From the NCBI GenBank assembly GCA_003241785.1, contig QFPW01000001.1, positions 124,001 through 188,000 of the forward strand: a stretch of DNA of 64,000 nt, written 5' to 3'. The notes beneath the pieces are model-generated. The model was not told the DNA's origin and ran no database searches. It saw only the letters and a program-made list of their open reading frames with translations. A program made the translations under genes and the position numbers. Shown here piece after piece: positions 24,742-33,694 of the stretch. This DNA is from Rhodovulum sulfidophilum (GTDB lineage Bacteria > Pseudomonadota > Alphaproteobacteria > Rhodobacterales > Rhodobacteraceae). Numbering within the stretch: position 1 is the first letter of the stretch; every line of letters starts with the position of its first letter.

Positions 24742-25251
24742 TCACCGCCGGTCCGGCAGGCCGAGGCGCGCGAGGATGAAGGCGGCGATGCCAGGGACGT
24801 CGTCGAGGTCGAAGACCGGCCGGTCGAGTCCGTCGAGCGGCGTGTCGGAGGCCACGGCCTCGATCGTCTCGTCGCCGAGCGCGATCAGGTCCTGCGCGGT
24901 CTCGGCCCGGCGCGCCTCGATCTTCGGATGCGCGTCGCGCTTGTAGCCCTCGACCAGCACAAGATCGACCGGGTCGAGCCGCGCGACGAGGTCGGCGAGC
25001 CGGGGCTCCTCCGCCGCCGGATCGAGCTCGGTCATCAGCGCCCAGCGCAGGCGGGAGGCGACGAGCACCTGGCCCGCCCCGGCGGCGCGGTGGCGGTAGC
25101 TGTCCTTGCCGGGCTGGTCGACGTCGAAGCCGTGATGCGCGTGCTTGATGGTCGAGACGGTGAACCCCCGGCCGACGATCTCCGCGACCAGCCGCTCCAC
25201 GAGCGTGGTCTTGCCGGAGTTCTTCCAGCCGGTGACGCCGTAGACCCTCAC
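24742..25251 (-). CDS. mobB: Molybdopterin-guanine dinucleotide biosynthesis adaptor MobB
   Basis: A 169-residue P-loop GTPase-like protein that helps MobA attach GMP to molybdopterin. Walker A is GWKNSGKTTL at 8-17, followed by the family's TIKHAHHGFDVDQPGKDSYRHRAAGA block (HAHHGFD at about 37-43) and a VLVEGYKRDAHPKIEARR segment. The ATGA overlap of its start with the mobA stop (25248-25251) shows tight coupling. Length is typical. Confidence 0.95.
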   Translation of the reverse strand: MRVYGVTGWKNSGKTTLVERLVAEIVGRGFTVSTIKHAHHGFDVDQPGKDSYRHRAAGAGQVLVASRLRWALMTELDPAAEEPRLADLVARLDPVDLVLVEGYKRDAHPKIEARRAETAQDLIALGDETIEAVASDTPLDGLDRPVFDLDDVPGIAAFILARLGLPDRR

Positions 25252-25892
25252 GGCGCGACCTCCGCGGCGGCGGTCTCGAGATCGGCCGGCGTGTTGACGT
25301 TGTGAAAGCAGGCGGCCCCCCGGCCCGCGAACACCGCCCGCGCCGCGCCGGCCGCCTCGGCGAAGCCGCGCACCCGGCGCTCGCCGCGCGCCAGCGCCGC
25401 GCCAAGCGGGCCGCGCAGCGTGACGGGCCAGAGCGCGAAGGTCGGGTGCGGCCGCGGCGCCGCGCCGTCCGGCCCGGGCCCGCAGGCGAGCGCGACGGGC
25501 TGGCCCCCGGCCTCCGCCGCGGCGCGCAGCGCGGCGACGAGATCGTCGGGGAAGACCGGGGTGTCCCCCGCCACCGTCACGATCGCCGGCAGCCCGAGCC
25601 CCGCCGCCCAGTCGAGCCCGGCGAGCACGCCGGCGAGCGGGCCCTGGAAACCGGGCACCGGATCGGGCAGCACCGGCAGCCCGAAGGCCGCGAAGCGCGC
25701 CGGATCGCCGTTGGCGGAGATCGCGAGCGCGTCGACCTGCGGCGCGAGCCGCGCGATCGCATGGGCGACCAGCGGCCGGCCGCCGAGATCGGCCAGCATC
25801 TTGTCCGCGCCGAACCGCGAGGCCCGGCCCCCGGCGAGAATGACGCCGCCGATCGGCGCGGGCGTGGCGAAGGACGGAATATCGACGGGCAT
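25248..25892 (-). CDS. mobA: Molybdenum cofactor guanylyltransferase MobA
   Basis: A 214-residue nucleotidyltransferase that transfers GMP from GTP to molybdopterin, making the bis-MGD cofactor of DMSO-reductase-family enzymes. The GTP-binding GGVILAGGRASRFGADK is at about 15-31, the LPDPVPGFQGPLAGVLAGL block around 75-93, and the metal-binding Asp in VAGDTPVFP. The C-terminal FHNVNTPADLE is also typical. It is the first gene of mobA-mobB. No molybdoenzyme gene lies in this window. Confidence 0.95.
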   Translation of the reverse strand: MPVDIPSFATPAPIGGVILAGGRASRFGADKMLADLGGRPLVAHAIARLAPQVDALAISANGDPARFAAFGLPVLPDPVPGFQGPLAGVLAGLDWAAGLGLPAIVTVAGDTPVFPDDLVAALRAAAEAGGQPVALACGPGPDGAAPRPHPTFALWPVTLRGPLGAALARGERRVRGFAEAAGAARAVFAGRGAACFHNVNTPADLETAAAEVAP

Positions 25893-26032
25893 GGGCGGCG
25901 GAGGTCCCTCGGTGAAACGGGGTTCGGGGGCGGGAAACGGATTGAACCCCGCGCCAGCCTCAGGATAGACGCGGGCGGGGCCGGATAACAGACAAGACGG
26001 GCAGGTCCCCCGCCGCGAGGAGGAAGAGAGAC

Positions 26033-26749
26033 ATGCGCAGCTCGGCCTGGTCCGCCTTCAAGCTCGGCTTCTGGCAGGGCCTGCCCTTCGTCGTCGTCAT
26101 CCTGCCGTTCGGCGCGCTCTTCGGCGTCGCCGCCGCCGACGCGGGCTGGACGCTGACCCAATCGCTGTCGATGAGCGTGCTCGTCATCGCCGGCGCCTCG
26201 CAGTTCACCGCGCTGCAGCTTCTCGGCGACAACGCCCCGCTCGCCATCGTCGTCCTGACCTCGCTCGCGGTGAACCTGCGCCTCGCGATGTATTCCGCGA
26301 GCCTCGCGCCGCTGATCGGCTCGCAGCCGTTCTGGAAGCGCGCGCTCGTCGCCTATGTGCTCGTCGACCAGACCTACGGAATCGCGATCACCAACGCCGA
26401 GGTCGGCCCGCCGATGACCCCGGCCGAGCGCGTCGCGCATTTCTTCGGCGCCGTGGTCGCCGTCTGCCCGTGGTGGTACGTGGCCTGCGTCTTCGGCGCG
26501 CTCGCCGGCGCCGCGATCCCGTCCTGGCTGGCGCTCGACTTCGCGGTGCCGATCACCTTCATCGCGCTCTTCGCCCCGGCGCTGCGCAGCCCGCCGCATC
26601 TCGCCGCCGCCTTCGTCTCGGTGGTCGCGGCGCTGCTCCTCGCCTTCCTGCCCTACAATCTCGGGCTCCTGGTCGCCGCCGTCCTCGCGATGGCGACCGG
26701 CGCGATGCTCGAGGCCGCGCTCGAGCGGCGGCGGGAGGCGGCGCGATGA
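26033..26749 (+). CDS. azlC: AzlC-family branched-chain amino acid exporter, large subunit
   Basis: A 238-residue inner-membrane protein with about five to six helices. The AzlC hallmark GASQFTALQLL appears at about 54-64, along with NLRLAMYSASLAP and VDQTYGIA. Together with the small AzlD subunit it exports branched-chain amino acids or analogues. GAGGAGGAAGAGAG precedes the ATG. The stop overlaps the azlD start by four bases (ATGA), the usual arrangement. Confidence 0.93.
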   Translation: MRSSAWSAFKLGFWQGLPFVVVILPFGALFGVAAADAGWTLTQSLSMSVLVIAGASQFTALQLLGDNAPLAIVVLTSLAVNLRLAMYSASLAPLIGSQPFWKRALVAYVLVDQTYGIAITNAEVGPPMTPAERVAHFFGAVVAVCPWWYVACVFGALAGAAIPSWLALDFAVPITFIALFAPALRSPPHLAAAFVSVVAALLLAFLPYNLGLLVAAVLAMATGAMLEAALERRREAAR

Positions 26750-27075
26750 GCACGGACGCGCGGATCTGGACCGTCATCCTGCTGCTCGGGATCGGGACCT
26801 ATCTCATCCGGCTGTCGTTTCTCGGCATGATCGGCGACCGAGCGCTGCCGCTCTGGGTCACGCGCTGCCTGCGCTATGTGCCGGTGGCGGTGATGCCGGG
26901 GCTGGTCGCCCCGCTGGTGGTCTGGCCGCAGGCGACCGGGGGCGCGACCGACCTGCCGCGGCTCGCGGCGGCGGCGGCGGCGCTCCTGGTCGGGGCCTGG
27001 AAACGCGACGCGCTCTGGGCGATCGGCGCCGGCATGGCCGTGCTTTACGCCGGCCTGTTCGCCCAGAGCGTCTAG
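26746..27075 (+). CDS. azlD: AzlD-family branched-chain amino acid exporter, small subunit
   Basis: A 109-residue, four-helix membrane protein with the AzlD pattern: first helix with GIGTYLIRLSF, then a CLRYVPVAVMPGLVAPLV segment, and a last helix AIGAGMAVLYAGL. It overlaps azlC by four bases and should form the AzlCD complex with it. The pair diverges from mobA and converges with mscL (13-base gap). Confidence 0.92.
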   Translation: MSTDARIWTVILLLGIGTYLIRLSFLGMIGDRALPLWVTRCLRYVPVAVMPGLVAPLVVWPQATGGATDLPRLAAAAAALLVGAWKRDALWAIGAGMAVLYAGLFAQSV

Positions 27076-27088
27076 GCCATCGCGGCGG

Positions 27089-27511
27089 TCAGGGCTTCGC
27101 CTTGATCTCCGCCACGTCGGACTGAAGGATGTCGCGGATCTGGGTCAGCAGCTCCTCCTGCGTCGGGGCGGCCGGCGCGTCGGCGGGATCGGTCTCGCCC
27201 TTCCGCACGGCGAGCGTCTGCGCCTTGTTGATCGCCTTCATCAGCAGGAACACGACCCAGGCGATGATCAGGAAGTTGATGACCGCCGTCAGGAAGGCGC
27301 CATAGCGGAAGGTCGCCGCGTAATCGCCCTCGCCGACGGCGAGCTGCATCGCGGAAAAGTCCATGCCGCCGATGACCATGCCGATCAGCGGGTTGATCAG
27401 GTCATTGACGAGACTGTTCACGATCGCGGTGAAGGCGGCGCCGATGATGATACCGACGGCGAGATCCATGACATTGCCGCGGGCGATGAACTGGCGAAAT
27501 TCCTTGAGCAC
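27089..27511 (-). CDS. mscL: Large-conductance mechanosensitive channel
   Basis: A 140-residue pentameric osmotic safety valve. The N-terminal LKEFRQFIARGNVMDLAVGIIIGAAFTAIVNSLV is the family's amphipathic helix and pore-lining TM1; TM2 is AFLTAVINFLIIAWVVFLLMKAINK; the C-terminal helix follows a charged linker. I set the start at GTG 27511, preceded by AGGAG, because the fourteen residues of the longer frame lack a family match. Length is normal. Confidence 0.94.
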   Translation of the reverse strand: MLKEFRQFIARGNVMDLAVGIIIGAAFTAIVNSLVNDLINPLIGMVIGGMDFSAMQLAVGEGDYAATFRYGAFLTAVINFLIIAWVVFLLMKAINKAQTLAVRKGETDPADAPAAPTQEELLTQIRDILQSDVAEIKAKP

Positions 27512-27601
27512 TCCTGTCTCCTCTTTTATCGGCCGCTCCCCGACGGACGGCACGGTTACGCGCCGCGGTCGCCCGGGATGAGAGGAGAAGCGGAGCCGGA
27601 A

Positions 27602-30010
27602 TCAGCTCCGCAGGGTTCCGCCCGTGGCCTTGGTGACGCCCGCGATCACCTTGCCAGAGACTGCCTCGATTTCCGCCTCGGTCAAGGTCGCCTTTGTGGG
27701 CTGGAGCCGGATCGAGATCGCCATCGACTTCTTTCCGGCGCCCATCTGCGCCTCGGCCTTCGGACCTTCGAAGATGTCGAAGACCGCGACCTCGGTGATC
27801 AGCGCCTTGTCCGCGCCGCGCGCGGCGCGCAGCACGGTCTCCGCCTCGACGCCGGCGTCGAGCACGAAGGCGAAGTCGCGCTCGACCGCCTGGAAGTCGG
27901 AGATCGCGAGCGGCGGCCGCGTCGTCGCGCGGTTCTTCGGGCTCGGCACCGCCGCGAGGTTCAGCGTGAAGGCGACCGCCGGCCCCTTGACGTCGAGCGC
28001 CTTCAGGACCCGCGGATGCAGCTCGCCGAAACAGGCGAGCACCGTCTTCGGCCCGAGGGTCAGCGCGGCGGAGCGTCCGGGGTGGAACCAGCCCGGCGCG
28101 ATGCGCTGCGTTTGCGGCGTCGCGGAGAGGCCCAACGCCGCGAGCGCCGCCTCGGCGTCGGCGCGGGCGTCGTAGAGATCGACAGGACGGCGGCTCCCGA
28201 GCGTGTCGCGCGGCGCGGCATGGCCGACGCGGATCCCGCCCGCCATCGCGCTCTGCTCCTCGGGCTCGCCGCCGGCGAAGACCGCGCCGACCTCGAAGAG
28301 CGCGAGATCCTCGAAGCCGCGCGCCTGGTTGCGCGCGGCGGCGCGCAGGAGGCCGGGGATCAGGTCGGGGCGGAGGTGGCTCATCTCGGAGCTGATCGGA
28401 TTCTCGAGCCGCACCGCGTCCGAGCCGCCGCCGAACAGCTCCGCCGCCGCGCGGTCGATGAAGCTGTAGGTCACGCATTCATTGTAGCCGAGCGCGGCGA
28501 TCCGGCGGCGCACCTGCCCCTCGCGGCGCTGCGCGGGCGTCAGCACCGGCTTCGCGACGCCGGCGGGCCGGGGCAGCGGCTTGCCTTCGAGCTTGGTAAG
28601 CGAGGCGACGCGGGCCACTTCCTCGACGAGATCGGCCTCGCCATGCACGTCGGGACGCCAGGAGGGCACGTGGGCGACGATCTTCTCGCCAGCGTCCTCG
28701 GTCGCGAAGCCGAGCGCGTTCAGGATCCGGACCTGCTCGGCGCGCGCGATCTCCATGCCGACGAGGCTGACCAGCCGCGCCGGATCGAGCGTGTAGATCC
28801 GCGCGGTCTTCGGCACCGCGCCCCAGACCGAGGTCTCCGACGGCGCGCCGCCACAGATCTCGAGGATGAGCTTCGTCGCGAGCTCGACGCCGGCCTTGGT
28901 GAACTCGGGATCGACGCCCCGGTCGAAGCGGTAGCGCGCGTCGGTGTTGATCCGGAGCCGCCGGCCGGTCCGCGCGGTGCGCACCGGATCGAAATAGGCC
29001 GCCTCGACGAAGACCTCCGTCGTCTCCTCGGCGCAGCCCGAGCGTTCGCCGCCCATGATGCCGCCGATGCTCTCGACGCCGGTCGCATCGGAGATCACCG
29101 TCTCCGACCCGTCGAAGACGTAGGTCTTGCCGTCGAGCGCCAGCACCGTCTCGCCGGGCTTGGCGAGCCGCACGGTCAGCGCGCCGCCATGCACCTTGGC
29201 GGCGTCGAAGACATGGAGCGGCCGGCCGCGGTCGAAGGTGACGTAATTGGTGATGTCGACCAGCGCCGAGATCGGCCGCAGCCCGATGGCGCGCAGCCGG
29301 TCCTGCATCCATTTCGGCGAGGGGCCGTTCTTCACGCCCCGGATCAGCCGCCCGACGAAAAGCGGGCAGGCCTCGGAGACGACATCGGGCGCGAGATAGA
29401 CGCCGATCGGATTCGGGAAGCCGCCCGGCACCTCTTCCACGGCGGGAGTCTTCACCGTGCCGAGGCCGCGGGCGGCGAGGTCGCGCGCGATCCCCGCGAC
29501 GCCGAGCGCGTCGGGCCGGTTCGGCGTGATCGCGATCTCGATCACCGGATCGAAGCGGAGCACCTCGGTCAGCCTGGCACCCACCGGCGCGTCGGCGGGC
29601 AGTTCGAGGATGCCGTTGTGCTCGTCCGAGAGCTTCATCTCGCGCTCGGACAGCATCATGCCGTGGCTCTCGACGCCGCGGATCTTGCCGACCTTGATCG
29701 TCGTGTCGATGCCGGGGATGTAGTCGCCGGGCTTCGAGACCACGACCTTGATCCCGGCGCGGGCGTTGGGCGCGCCGCAGACGATCTGGGTCTCGCCCTG
29801 GGCGGTCGCCACCCGGCAGACGCGGAGCTTGTCGGCGTCCGGATGCGGGTTCGCCTCGAGGATCTCGCCGACGGTGAAGGCGGAAAGCTCGGCGCCGGGA
29901 TCGGTCACGCCCTCGACCTCGAGCCCGAGGTCGGTCAGCGCGAAGGTGATCTCGTCGAGCGTCGCCGTCGTTTCGAGATGATCCTTGAGCCAGGCGAGCG
30001 TGAATTTCAT
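27602..30010 (-). CDS. pheT: Phenylalanyl-tRNA synthetase beta subunit
   Basis: An 802-residue subunit that forms the alpha2-beta2 enzyme with PheS. In order it has the tRNA-binding OB domain (LEANPHPDADKLRVCRV at about 54-70), the B3/B4 editing domain (HVFDAAKVHG), the B5 domain, the catalytic-like domain (RYRFDRGVDPEF, YSFIDRAAAELF) and the C-terminal anticodon-binding FDX-ACB domain (ISDFQAVERDFAFV). Length is normal. A small exported-protein gene and 137 bases separate it from pheS, rather than the usual direct adjacency. Transcription probably starts before pheS. Confidence 0.97.
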   Translation of the reverse strand: MKFTLAWLKDHLETTATLDEITFALTDLGLEVEGVTDPGAELSAFTVGEILEANPHPDADKLRVCRVATAQGETQIVCGAPNARAGIKVVVSKPGDYIPGIDTTIKVGKIRGVESHGMMLSEREMKLSDEHNGILELPADAPVGARLTEVLRFDPVIEIAITPNRPDALGVAGIARDLAARGLGTVKTPAVEEVPGGFPNPIGVYLAPDVVSEACPLFVGRLIRGVKNGPSPKWMQDRLRAIGLRPISALVDITNYVTFDRGRPLHVFDAAKVHGGALTVRLAKPGETVLALDGKTYVFDGSETVISDATGVESIGGIMGGERSGCAEETTEVFVEAAYFDPVRTARTGRRLRINTDARYRFDRGVDPEFTKAGVELATKLILEICGGAPSETSVWGAVPKTARIYTLDPARLVSLVGMEIARAEQVRILNALGFATEDAGEKIVAHVPSWRPDVHGEADLVEEVARVASLTKLEGKPLPRPAGVAKPVLTPAQRREGQVRRRIAALGYNECVTYSFIDRAAAELFGGGSDAVRLENPISSEMSHLRPDLIPGLLRAAARNQARGFEDLALFEVGAVFAGGEPEEQSAMAGGIRVGHAAPRDTLGSRRPVDLYDARADAEAALAALGLSATPQTQRIAPGWFHPGRSAALTLGPKTVLACFGELHPRVLKALDVKGPAVAFTLNLAAVPSPKNRATTRPPLAISDFQAVERDFAFVLDAGVEAETVLRAARGADKALITEVAVFDIFEGPKAEAQMGAGKKSMAISIRLQPTKATLTEAEIEAVSGKVIAGVTKATGGTLRS

Positions 30011-30147
30011 GGGGTCCGGTCCCGTCAGCGTTTGCGCGGGCGGTTTAGGCCATCGGGGCCGGAAGGGGAAGTGGGCGCGATTTCCCGGAGACGTCGCGGC
30101 GCCGGGGTGCCGGCGCGGGCGCCACCTCGCGGCGGCGACCGGACCGC

Positions 30148-30456
30148 TCAGCGCGCGCCGAGCGTCCCGAGCACCTCGGTGATCAGCGAATCGGGCGTCG
30201 CCTCGCATTCGGTGGCGAGCTCGGCCGCGATCTCGTTGGCTGAGGTCTTGCCGCCGCCCTCGCCGGCCATCATGTCGAGCTCGGCCAGCATTTCCATCCG
30301 CGCGGCGTTGTCGGCCGCGAGATAGGTGGCGCAGGCGACGAGCTCGGCGTCCGCCGCCGGATCGGCGGTCGGCGCGGTGATGGGCGGCGGCGTCTGCGCG
30401 AGAGCGGGCGCCGCGAGCAGCAGGGCCGCGAGCGCGCCGGCATACAGCTTCGTCAT
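30148..30456 (-). CDS. Small exported protein between pheS and pheT
   Basis: A 102-residue protein with a clear signal peptide (MTKLYAGALAALLLAAPALA, cleavage before QTPPP), a Pro/Thr-rich linker, and an acidic helical domain of about 70 residues with two Cys (in VACATYL and ATECEAT) spaced to form one disulfide in the periplasm. I recognise no family. It is read in the same direction as pheS and pheT and lies between them, with 146 bases of hairpin-rich sequence before it. Its relation to tRNA charging is probably only positional. Confidence 0.75.
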   Translation of the reverse strand: MTKLYAGALAALLLAAPALAQTPPPITAPTADPAADAELVACATYLAADNAARMEMLAELDMMAGEGGGKTSANEIAAELATECEATPDSLITEVLGTLGAR

Positions 30457-30494
30457 GGGTGATCCTCCGTTTCGACGCGAACCCTCGCGCCGCC

Positions 30495-30573
30495 GTCCCG
30501 GGCCCGACCCGGGACCCCGAGTCTCATGTGCGCCGCGCCGCGCGGGTGTCGAGGCCCCGGGTCGAACCCGGGG
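30495..30573. repeat. Two GC-rich hairpins in the pheS to small-gene spacer
   Basis: GTCCCGGG/CCCGGGAC (30495-30502 with 30508-30515) and CCCCGGGT/ACCCGGGG (30555-30562 with 30566-30573) are perfect 8-bp stems with loops of 5 and 3 bases. No T-run follows, so they look like dispersed palindromes or transcript-processing sites rather than intrinsic terminators. Confidence 0.6.
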
Positions 30574-30602
30574 CGGCGTGGCATCGGCGCGGCCCCGCGA
30601 CC

Positions 30603-31685
30603 TTACCGGCTGATCCCGGCCCGGAGCGTCGGCACGTCGAGGCTGGTGAAACCATAGTGCCGGAGCCAGCGCAGGTCGCTGTCGAAGAAGGCGCGCAGGT
30701 CCGGGATGCCGTATTTCAGCATCGCGAGCCGGTCGATCCCCATGCCGAAGGCGAAGCCCTGCCACTCAGCGGGATCGACGCCCGCGGCCGTCAGCACCTT
30801 GGGATGCACCATCCCCGAGCCGCCGACCTCGAGCCAGTCGTCGCCCTCGCCGATGCGGAGCTGACCGCCCGCCCAGGAGCAGCGCACGTCGATCTCGGCC
30901 GAGGGCTCGGTGAAGGGGAAATGGCTGGCGCGGAACTTGATCTCGACCGTGTCGACCTCGAAGAAGGCGCGGCAGAATTCCTCCAGCACCCACTTCAGAT
31001 TGGCCATCGACACGCCCTTGTCGATGCACAGGCCCTCGACCTGGTGGAACATCGGCGTGTGCGTCTGGTCGTAGTCGGCGCGATAGACCCGGCCCGGCGC
31101 GATGATCCGGCAGGGGGCGCCCACCGCCTCCATGTGCCGGATCTGCACCGGCGAGGTATGGGTCCGCAGCACGTGCGGCGGCCGGTTGTCGCCCTCGGGG
31201 CGCGCCATATAGAACGTGTCCATCTCGGCGCGCGCCGGATGATGGTCGGGAATGTTGAGCGCGTCGAAATTGTACCAGTCGCTCTCGACCTGCGGCCCCT
31301 CGGCGACCGAGAAGCCGAGGCTGGCGAAGATCGCCGTGACCTCCTCCATCACCTGGCTGACCGGATGGATCGTGCCGCGCGCCTCCGGCCGCCCCGGCAG
31401 GGTCACGTCGGCCCATTCCGCCGCGAGCCGCGCCTCGAGCGCCGCCTCGGTCAGCCGCGCCTTGGCCTCGGCGATGGCGGTGTTCAGGTCGTCCTTCAGC
31501 GCGTTCAGCGCCGGGCCGGCGGTCTGGCGCTCCTCCGCGCTCATCGCGCCGAGCGAGCGCATCAGCGCCGAGACCTCGCCCTTCTTGCCGAGCGCGGCGA
31601 CGCGCGCCTCCTCGAGCGCCGGCTCGGATTCCGCGGCGGCGACGGCGGCAAGGTATTTCTCACGCAGGGCGACGATCGCGTCCAT
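30603..31685 (-). CDS. pheS: Phenylalanyl-tRNA synthetase alpha subunit
   Basis: A 360-residue class II catalytic subunit. The N-terminal coiled coil (about 1-85) binds tRNA. The catalytic part has HPVSQVMEEV with the PheS SIGKHPHP-type block in modified form, motif 2 as HTSPVQIRHM...GRVYRADYDQTHTPMFHQVEG, and motif 3 as GFAFGMGIDRLAML. Length is normal. ATG 31685 is reached from a CTTGCA-type promoter 35-63 bases upstream, giving a short leader with no Phe-rich leader peptide. GMC oxidoreductase diverges to the right. Confidence 0.97.
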   Translation of the reverse strand: MDAIVALREKYLAAVAAAESEPALEEARVAALGKKGEVSALMRSLGAMSAEERQTAGPALNALKDDLNTAIAEAKARLTEAALEARLAAEWADVTLPGRPEARGTIHPVSQVMEEVTAIFASLGFSVAEGPQVESDWYNFDALNIPDHHPARAEMDTFYMARPEGDNRPPHVLRTHTSPVQIRHMEAVGAPCRIIAPGRVYRADYDQTHTPMFHQVEGLCIDKGVSMANLKWVLEEFCRAFFEVDTVEIKFRASHFPFTEPSAEIDVRCSWAGGQLRIGEGDDWLEVGGSGMVHPKVLTAAGVDPAEWQGFAFGMGIDRLAMLKYGIPDLRAFFDSDLRWLRHYGFTSLDVPTLRAGISR

Positions 31686-32047
31686 CTCTTGCCCTTTCGG
31701 CCTCTCGAACACGGCGAGACGCCTAGCGAGCGCGCGGCCCGAATGCAAGCGCCGGGCGCCGGGAGCGACCGTCCGGCCCGCGCGCCGGATATCTCGTCCC
31801 GATCGCGCCGCGTCCGGACCACGGCGCCGCCGCGGGTGCGAAGAACCGCCGACGGGGCCGCGGAATTGCAACACATTCGGGGAATGTTAACCATTACCAC
31901 GGCGGCCAAGTTGCCTCCGCCGGCCGTTTCGCTTATGCGGGAGGCTTCCTGTTCCCGTGAATGGCCGGAGTCGTTTCGCGGTGCGTATGCCGAGTATCTG
32001 TACCTGTTCCGGAGCAGCCTACCCGCTCCGCCCTTGGCGGCTCCGCG
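31686..32047. other. Intergenic region between pheS and the GMC gene
   Basis: 362 bases with divergent starts on both sides. The left part holds the pheS promoter; the middle is GC-rich and featureless; an AT-richer patch at about 31863-31905 contains GTTAACCATTAC, a plausible regulator half-site. No convincing short gene or RNA was seen. Confidence 0.5.
31720..31748 (-). promoter_or_regulatory. Promoter of pheS
   Basis: On the minus strand, TTGCAT (31748-31743) and TAGGCG (31725-31720) are 17 bases apart and both are preceded by C. The start near 31713 leaves a leader of about 28 bases. The arrangement is nearly the same as the rpmI promoter. Confidence 0.5.
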
Positions 32048-33583
32048 ATGCTGTTTGACGCGGAAGCCGCCGATCGGGCCGCCTTCGATCGCCTGTTCGA
32101 CGTCTGCGTCGTGGGCGCGGGGCCGGCCGGTATCACGCTGGCGCGCAGCCTCGCCGCCCAGGGGTTCACCGTCGCGCTGATGGAGGCGGGCGGCTTCGAC
32201 TACGATCCGGTGTCGCAGGACGTCTACGCCGGCGAATGCGGCGGACACGACTATTTCCCGCTCGACGAATGCCGGCTGCGCTTCTTCGGCGGCACCTCCG
32301 GGCACTGGGACGGCAAGTGCCGGCCGCTCGCCGCGCGCGACTTCCTGCCGCACAAGACCAATCCGATGAGCGGCTGGGCGATCCGCAAGGCCGATCTCGA
32401 CCCCTACCTGACCCCCGCCGCGCGGATCCTCGACCTCGACGATCCGATCGTGCCGCCCGACCTGCCGCTCACGCAGACCGAGGACCGCTTCCGGCACGTG
32501 CAGTGGCACTACAGCGCGCCGACGCGCTTCGGCGAGAAGTACCGCGACGAGATCGTCGCCTCCGACCGGATCTCGCTCTGCCTCAACGCCAATCTCGTCG
32601 ATCTCACGCTCGGCGACGACCAGAGCCGCGTCGTCGGCGCCTGGTTCCGGAACTACGACCCGGACGACCGGGGCTTCGCGGTCCGCGCGCGGAGCTACGC
32701 GCTCTGCCTCGGCGGCATCGAGAACGCGCGGATGCTGCTCAACTTCCGCTCGCAGCGGCCGAACGGGATCGGCAATCACCACGATCTGGTCGGGCGCTAT
32801 TTCTGCGAGCATCCGACCGTCTTCGCCGCCGACATGCTGCTGACCGAGACCTGGCCGTTCGAGCAGCAGGTCTTCGCCCCGACCGAGGATCTGCTCGATC
32901 GGGCGCAGGTCTCGAGCTTCGCCGTCTTCGTCGAGCCGCAGCGGCGCGAGACGCCGCTCGACCTGCCGAAGGCGCTCAAGACCACGGCGGAATGCCTGAC
33001 CCCCGAGGTTTCGCAGCTGGTGCAGCGCCTGCGCGGCTATCGTCCCCGCTGCGGCTGGGGCGGGCTCGAGGAATTCGCGCTGGTGCGCCACCCGAAGGAG
33101 AACCCCTGGGCCAAGGTCGCGGTCTCGGTCGAGCAGCGGCTCAACGCCGAGAGCCGGGTGCATCTCGCCGAGGGCGCCGACCAGTTCGGCCTCAAGCGGA
33201 TCCGGATCTGCTGGAACCTCAAGGACAAGGACTACGACACGTTCCGCGCCGCGGTCACCGCCTTCGGCGCGCATGTGGCGGAGCAGAACGTCGGCCGCCT
33301 GCGGCTGCGCCCCTGGATCCGCGCCGAGGAGCCGATGCTGCCGAGCCCCGGCGGCACCGACGGCCAGGTCGCCGGACGCCATCACATGGGCACCACCCGG
33401 ATGTGCAACAATGCCCGGACCGGCGTCGTCAACGCCGACTGCCGGCTGCACGAGGTCGACAACCTCTATCTCGGCGGCTCCAGCGTGTTCTCGACCGGCG
33501 GCTATACCAAGCCGACGCTGACGATCGTCCAGCTCGCGCTCCGGCTCGGCGACCACATGGGCGAGACGCTCCGCGCCGCCTGA
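32048..33583 (+). CDS. GMC-family FAD oxidoreductase
   Basis: A 511-residue flavoprotein of the glucose-methanol-choline class, which oxidises alcohols. The ADP-binding loop is VGAGPAG at 22-28, with the strand-ending MEAGG at about 46-50; FFGGTSGHWDGKC is the second FAD contact. The C-terminal active-site region has HHMGTTRM with His445-His446, and LYLGGSSVFSTGGYTKPTLTIVQLALRLGDH closes the FAD domain. No signal peptide is visible and no cytochrome partner is near, so the acceptor is unknown. ATG 32048 (MLFDAEAADR) is preferred over upstream starts, whose residues do not match the family. Confidence 0.85.
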   Translation: MLFDAEAADRAAFDRLFDVCVVGAGPAGITLARSLAAQGFTVALMEAGGFDYDPVSQDVYAGECGGHDYFPLDECRLRFFGGTSGHWDGKCRPLAARDFLPHKTNPMSGWAIRKADLDPYLTPAARILDLDDPIVPPDLPLTQTEDRFRHVQWHYSAPTRFGEKYRDEIVASDRISLCLNANLVDLTLGDDQSRVVGAWFRNYDPDDRGFAVRARSYALCLGGIENARMLLNFRSQRPNGIGNHHDLVGRYFCEHPTVFAADMLLTETWPFEQQVFAPTEDLLDRAQVSSFAVFVEPQRRETPLDLPKALKTTAECLTPEVSQLVQRLRGYRPRCGWGGLEEFALVRHPKENPWAKVAVSVEQRLNAESRVHLAEGADQFGLKRIRICWNLKDKDYDTFRAAVTAFGAHVAEQNVGRLRLRPWIRAEEPMLPSPGGTDGQVAGRHHMGTTRMCNNARTGVVNADCRLHEVDNLYLGGSSVFSTGGYTKPTLTIVQLALRLGDHMGETLRAA

Positions 33584-33694
33584 GCGCCACCCCCGCCGCG
33601 TCGCCGCCGGCCCGCCCGGCCGGTGTCGCGCCGATTGCGCGCGCCCCGTCCCGGCCCGTATGACCACCCGGCGAGAACACGGAAAGGACGCGTC

